This document shows, in pieces, positions 7,340 to 8,909 of a stretch of 8,909 bases of DNA. Numbering within the stretch: position 1 is the first letter of the stretch; each line of letters begins with the position of its first letter. Where the stretch lies: positions 1 to 8,909 of the forward strand of contig JAUQWR010000087.1 of the NCBI GenBank assembly GCA_030835065.1, given 5' to 3'. Source of the stretch: Candidatus Kapaibacterium sp. GTDB taxonomy: Bacteria > Bacteroidota > Ignavibacteria > Kapaibacteriales > UBA2268. The notes under the pieces are model-generated. The model saw only the letters and a program-made list of their open reading frames with translations, was not told the origin of the DNA and did not search any database. Position numbers and translations under genes: made by a program.

Positions 7340-8909
7340 TTATTTATTTACAATAATCATATATCTAACTGAATTATTATCGAAGCTCATGTTGAGAATA
7401 TAAGCTCCTGAAGCAAATTCATGAGTATTGATGCTAATTGAATTATTGCCAGAATTTAAGAAACCATTATATAATGAACTTACAAATTCGCCATTAGCAT
7501 TAAATAATTCAAGTTTTACATTTGTTGAATTTTCGAGAACAAAAGATAGCTTGGCATCAGTATTAATTGGATTTGGACTTACCGATAAGTTTAGTTTTGC
7601 TATTAATTCTTCATTAACAGAAACAACTTCTTTTGTAGTAAATGTACGTACTTCAGACCAAGGACCGTAACCTGCTTCGTTCCAAGAACGAACTTTCCAG
7701 AAATATTTAGTCAATGGTTTTAAGTTGTATAAGTTTTTGAAAACAACCCAAACTTTAGGTTCGTTTAGTACAATTTTTGTAAAGTCTTTATCTTCAGCAA
7801 CCAAAATATTATATGCTTCGGCTCTATCAACTTCTTTCCAAGTTAATTTAACAGCTGTTTCGGTATTAGTAGCTGCATCAGCAGGGAATACTAGAGCAGC
7901 CGGATCTGAAGGAACTAAAGCAATAGTACGGAAGTAATAAATTGGCGACCATTCAGTATATCCACCTTTATTAAGGGCTCTTACTCTCCAACGATATATT
8001 TTATAGTTTTTGAGATTTTTAAGAGCAAAAGTAGTATCAGTAAGGTTAGTAGTATCAATAATTGTAGTGCTGAATTCATTTTCTTCGGTAACTTGCAATT
8101 GATAAGAATCAGCTAATTTAGATTTGTTCCATACCAAGTTAATATTTATAGGAACCATTACAGATGAGTTGGTAGGGCTTTCTAACTTAGGAATATCAGC
8201 AAGTTTGTAGTTTGTTGTAAATGAAAATACATCAGACCAAGCACTAGCACCTTCAGCATTTTTGGCTTTAACTCTCCAGAAGAATCTTGTGTTTTCAGCA
8301 AAGTCACTTATTGTAATTGTGTTTGTTGGTACACCGGTTCTTCCCATAGGGCTATTGAATGCCTTTGTAGTGTCAAATTCAATATCGTAAGTACTTGCAT
8401 TTGTAACTGCTTTCCAAGTAAATGTGATTTTTAATGGTAGCTTTGTCGAGCTATCAGTAGGAGTTTCAAGCACAGGTTTGTTTAATAATGTCTTGAATAT
8501 ATAAGTTTTTGACCAGTTGCTTGTGCAACCATTCAAATTGACTTTAACTCTCCAGAAATACTTGAAGTCGAATCTATTGAATGTGTAATTAAAATTAGCT
8601 TTACTAAGATTAGTAGTATCAATCAATTTTGTAGAAAAATCTGCTTTTTCAGAAATTTGAAGGCTATATACAGCATTTGTATCCAACTCAAACCAAGATA
8701 ATTGCTGAGCCAAAGCTTGACCTGTAGCAGAATCTAAAGGAGTTAATGCTGCAGGAGCATAAATAGTTGTTTTGAATGGACGGATAGCAGACCAGAATCC
8801 AACATTTGTTGTGTCTTCAGCTTTAACTCTCCAATAATAGGTTGTATTTTGATTTGGTATCAATACACTTGTAGTTGTATCTGAAATCTGAGGAATATCC
8901 ATTAAAGTA
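7340..8909 (-). CDS. Secreted fibronectin type III-like repeat protein with T9SS C-terminal sorting domain, partial (5' end beyond right edge)
   Basis: The frame is open to the right edge. The first ATG in it (8902) is preceded in frame by Thr-Leu codons and falls inside a repeat, so the true start lies outside the window. Numbering from that Met gives 520 residues here. There is a partial and then four full FN3-like repeats of about 90-97 residues, at about 1-46, 49-138, 142-230, 238-326 and 335-423. Each opens with a P-x-L-x-x-P-x-D-like segment, has a central W and ends in Y/F-F/R-W-R/K-V-(K/R)-x-x-N-x-x-G-x-x-x-W-S with F-x-T. The C-terminal 85 residues (436-520) start with LNLSVSPNP, continue with KLELFNANGEFV, and end with SGAYILNMSF and RYMIIVNK. 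That is the layout of the type A T9SS sorting domain, which directs export across the outer membrane. The protein is therefore predicted to be cell-surface or secreted. No catalytic domain is visible in this part; one may lie upstream. Confidence 0.92.
   Translation of the reverse strand, partial: TLMDIPQISDTTTSVLIPNQNTTYYWRVKAEDTTNVGFWSAIRPFKTTIYAPAALTPLDSATGQALAQQLSWFELDTNAVYSLQISEKADFSTKLIDTTNLSKANFNYTFNRFDFKYFWRVKVNLNGCTSNWSKTYIFKTLLNKPVLETPTDSSTKLPLKITFTWKAVTNASTYDIEFDTTKAFNSPMGRTGVPTNTITISDFAENTRFFWRVKAKNAEGASAWSDVFSFTTNYKLADIPKLESPTNSSVMVPININLVWNKSKLADSYQLQVTEENEFSTTIIDTTNLTDTTFALKNLKNYKIYRWRVRALNKGGYTEWSPIYYFRTIALVPSDPAALVFPADAATNTETAVKLTWKEVDRAEAYNILVAEDKDFTKIVLNEPKVWVVFKNLYNLKPLTKYFWKVRSWNEAGYGPWSEVRTFTTKEVVSVNEELIAKLNLSVSPNPINTDAKLSFVLENSTNVKLELFNANGEFVSSLYNGFLNSGNNSISINTHEFASGAYILNMSFDNNSVRYMIIVNK
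7343..7597 (-). other. T9SS type A C-terminal sorting domain (protein domain)
   Basis: These codons give the last 85 residues of the FN3 protein. The NPxPNP-like opening is VSPNP (441-445). Later strands read VKLELFNANGEFV (462-474), then a GxxxISINTHEFASGAYIL stretch, and the end is RYMIIVNK. In the known T9SS mechanism this domain is recognised at the outer membrane and removed on export. It is the best taxonomic clue in the window. Confidence 0.88.
7634..8908 (-). repeat. Tandem fibronectin type III-like repeats (four full, one partial)
   Basis: The repeats share the diagnostic end YxWRVKAxNxxGxxxWSxxxxFxT, seen as YYWRVKAED, YFWRVKVNLNG, FFWRVKAKNAEG, YRWRVRALNKGG and YFWKVRSWNEAG. Two of them, separated by exactly two units, also share the peptide IDTTNL. 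At the DNA level these two share the identical 14 bases TTAGTAGTATCAAT at 8046-8059 and 8610-8623, which are 564 bases (188 codons) apart. Confidence 0.88.

Noticed and set aside
6828..7937. Plus-strand frames of 62, 80 and 70 codons antisense to the C26 and FN3 genes.
   Set aside because: The opposite-strand genes have clear family motifs, and these frames have none.
8900..8902. ATG at 8902 as the real start of the FN3/T9SS protein.
   Set aside because: The frame continues upstream to the edge without a stop, there is no signal peptide after this Met, and it lies inside a repeat, so it is an internal methionine.
1..8909. CRISPR array, tRNA or rRNA genes, insertion sequence, phage genes or defence system.
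   Set aside because: Apart from protein-repeat coding, I saw no regularly spaced DNA repeats, no transposase or integrase motifs, no terminal inverted repeats and no RNA-gene-like structure. The VWA and methyltransferase genes alone do not make a defence system.

Overview
The window is low-G+C bacterial DNA that most likely comes from the Bacteroidota/Chlorobiota/Ignavibacteriota group. The strongest evidence is a C-terminal domain of the type IX secretion system (T9SS) sorting type at the end of a fibronectin-like repeat protein. The large secreted protein built from VWA, WD40 and Hydin/ASH-like repeats fits the same group, as do the A-rich leaders without clear Shine-Dalgarno sites. The resemblance to Ignavibacteria/Kapabacteria-type genomes is an inference from protein style and was not tested by a search.

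Layout, left to right. (1) 1-4222, minus strand: one uninterrupted reading frame of 1407 codons that runs off the left edge. It is easily missed because it has no stop in the window and no ATG at its apparent start; a TTG at 4222 gives a good signal peptide. It encodes a signal peptide, a VWA domain with a complete MIDAS, an ASH-like domain, a PNGGE-type Ig-like domain, a seven-repeat WD40 propeller and about six ASH/Hydin-like repeats of roughly 100 residues. (2) 4282-5094, minus strand: a class I SAM-dependent methyltransferase 59 bases upstream of the first gene and probably co-transcribed with it. (3) 5200-6405, plus strand, divergent: a 401-residue protein with a long helical N-terminal part and a cysteine-rich DUF116 domain. 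(4) 6377-7183, minus strand: a lipoprotein of the peptidase C26 (gamma-glutamyl-GABA hydrolase) class I glutamine-amidotransferase family. It converges on gene 3 with a 29-base overlap. (5) 7286-7324: a strong intrinsic terminator. (6) 7340-8909, minus strand: the C-terminal 522 residues of a secreted fibronectin type III-like repeat protein with a T9SS sorting domain; its start lies beyond the right edge.

The two edge genes and the C26 lipoprotein are envelope or extracellular proteins, while the methyltransferase and the DUF116 protein look cytoplasmic. I see no evidence that the five genes form one pathway. No mobile element, CRISPR array, RNA gene or defence system is visible. The most interesting items are the multidomain VWA/WD40/ASH protein and the DUF116 protein with its uncharacterised helical N-terminal region.
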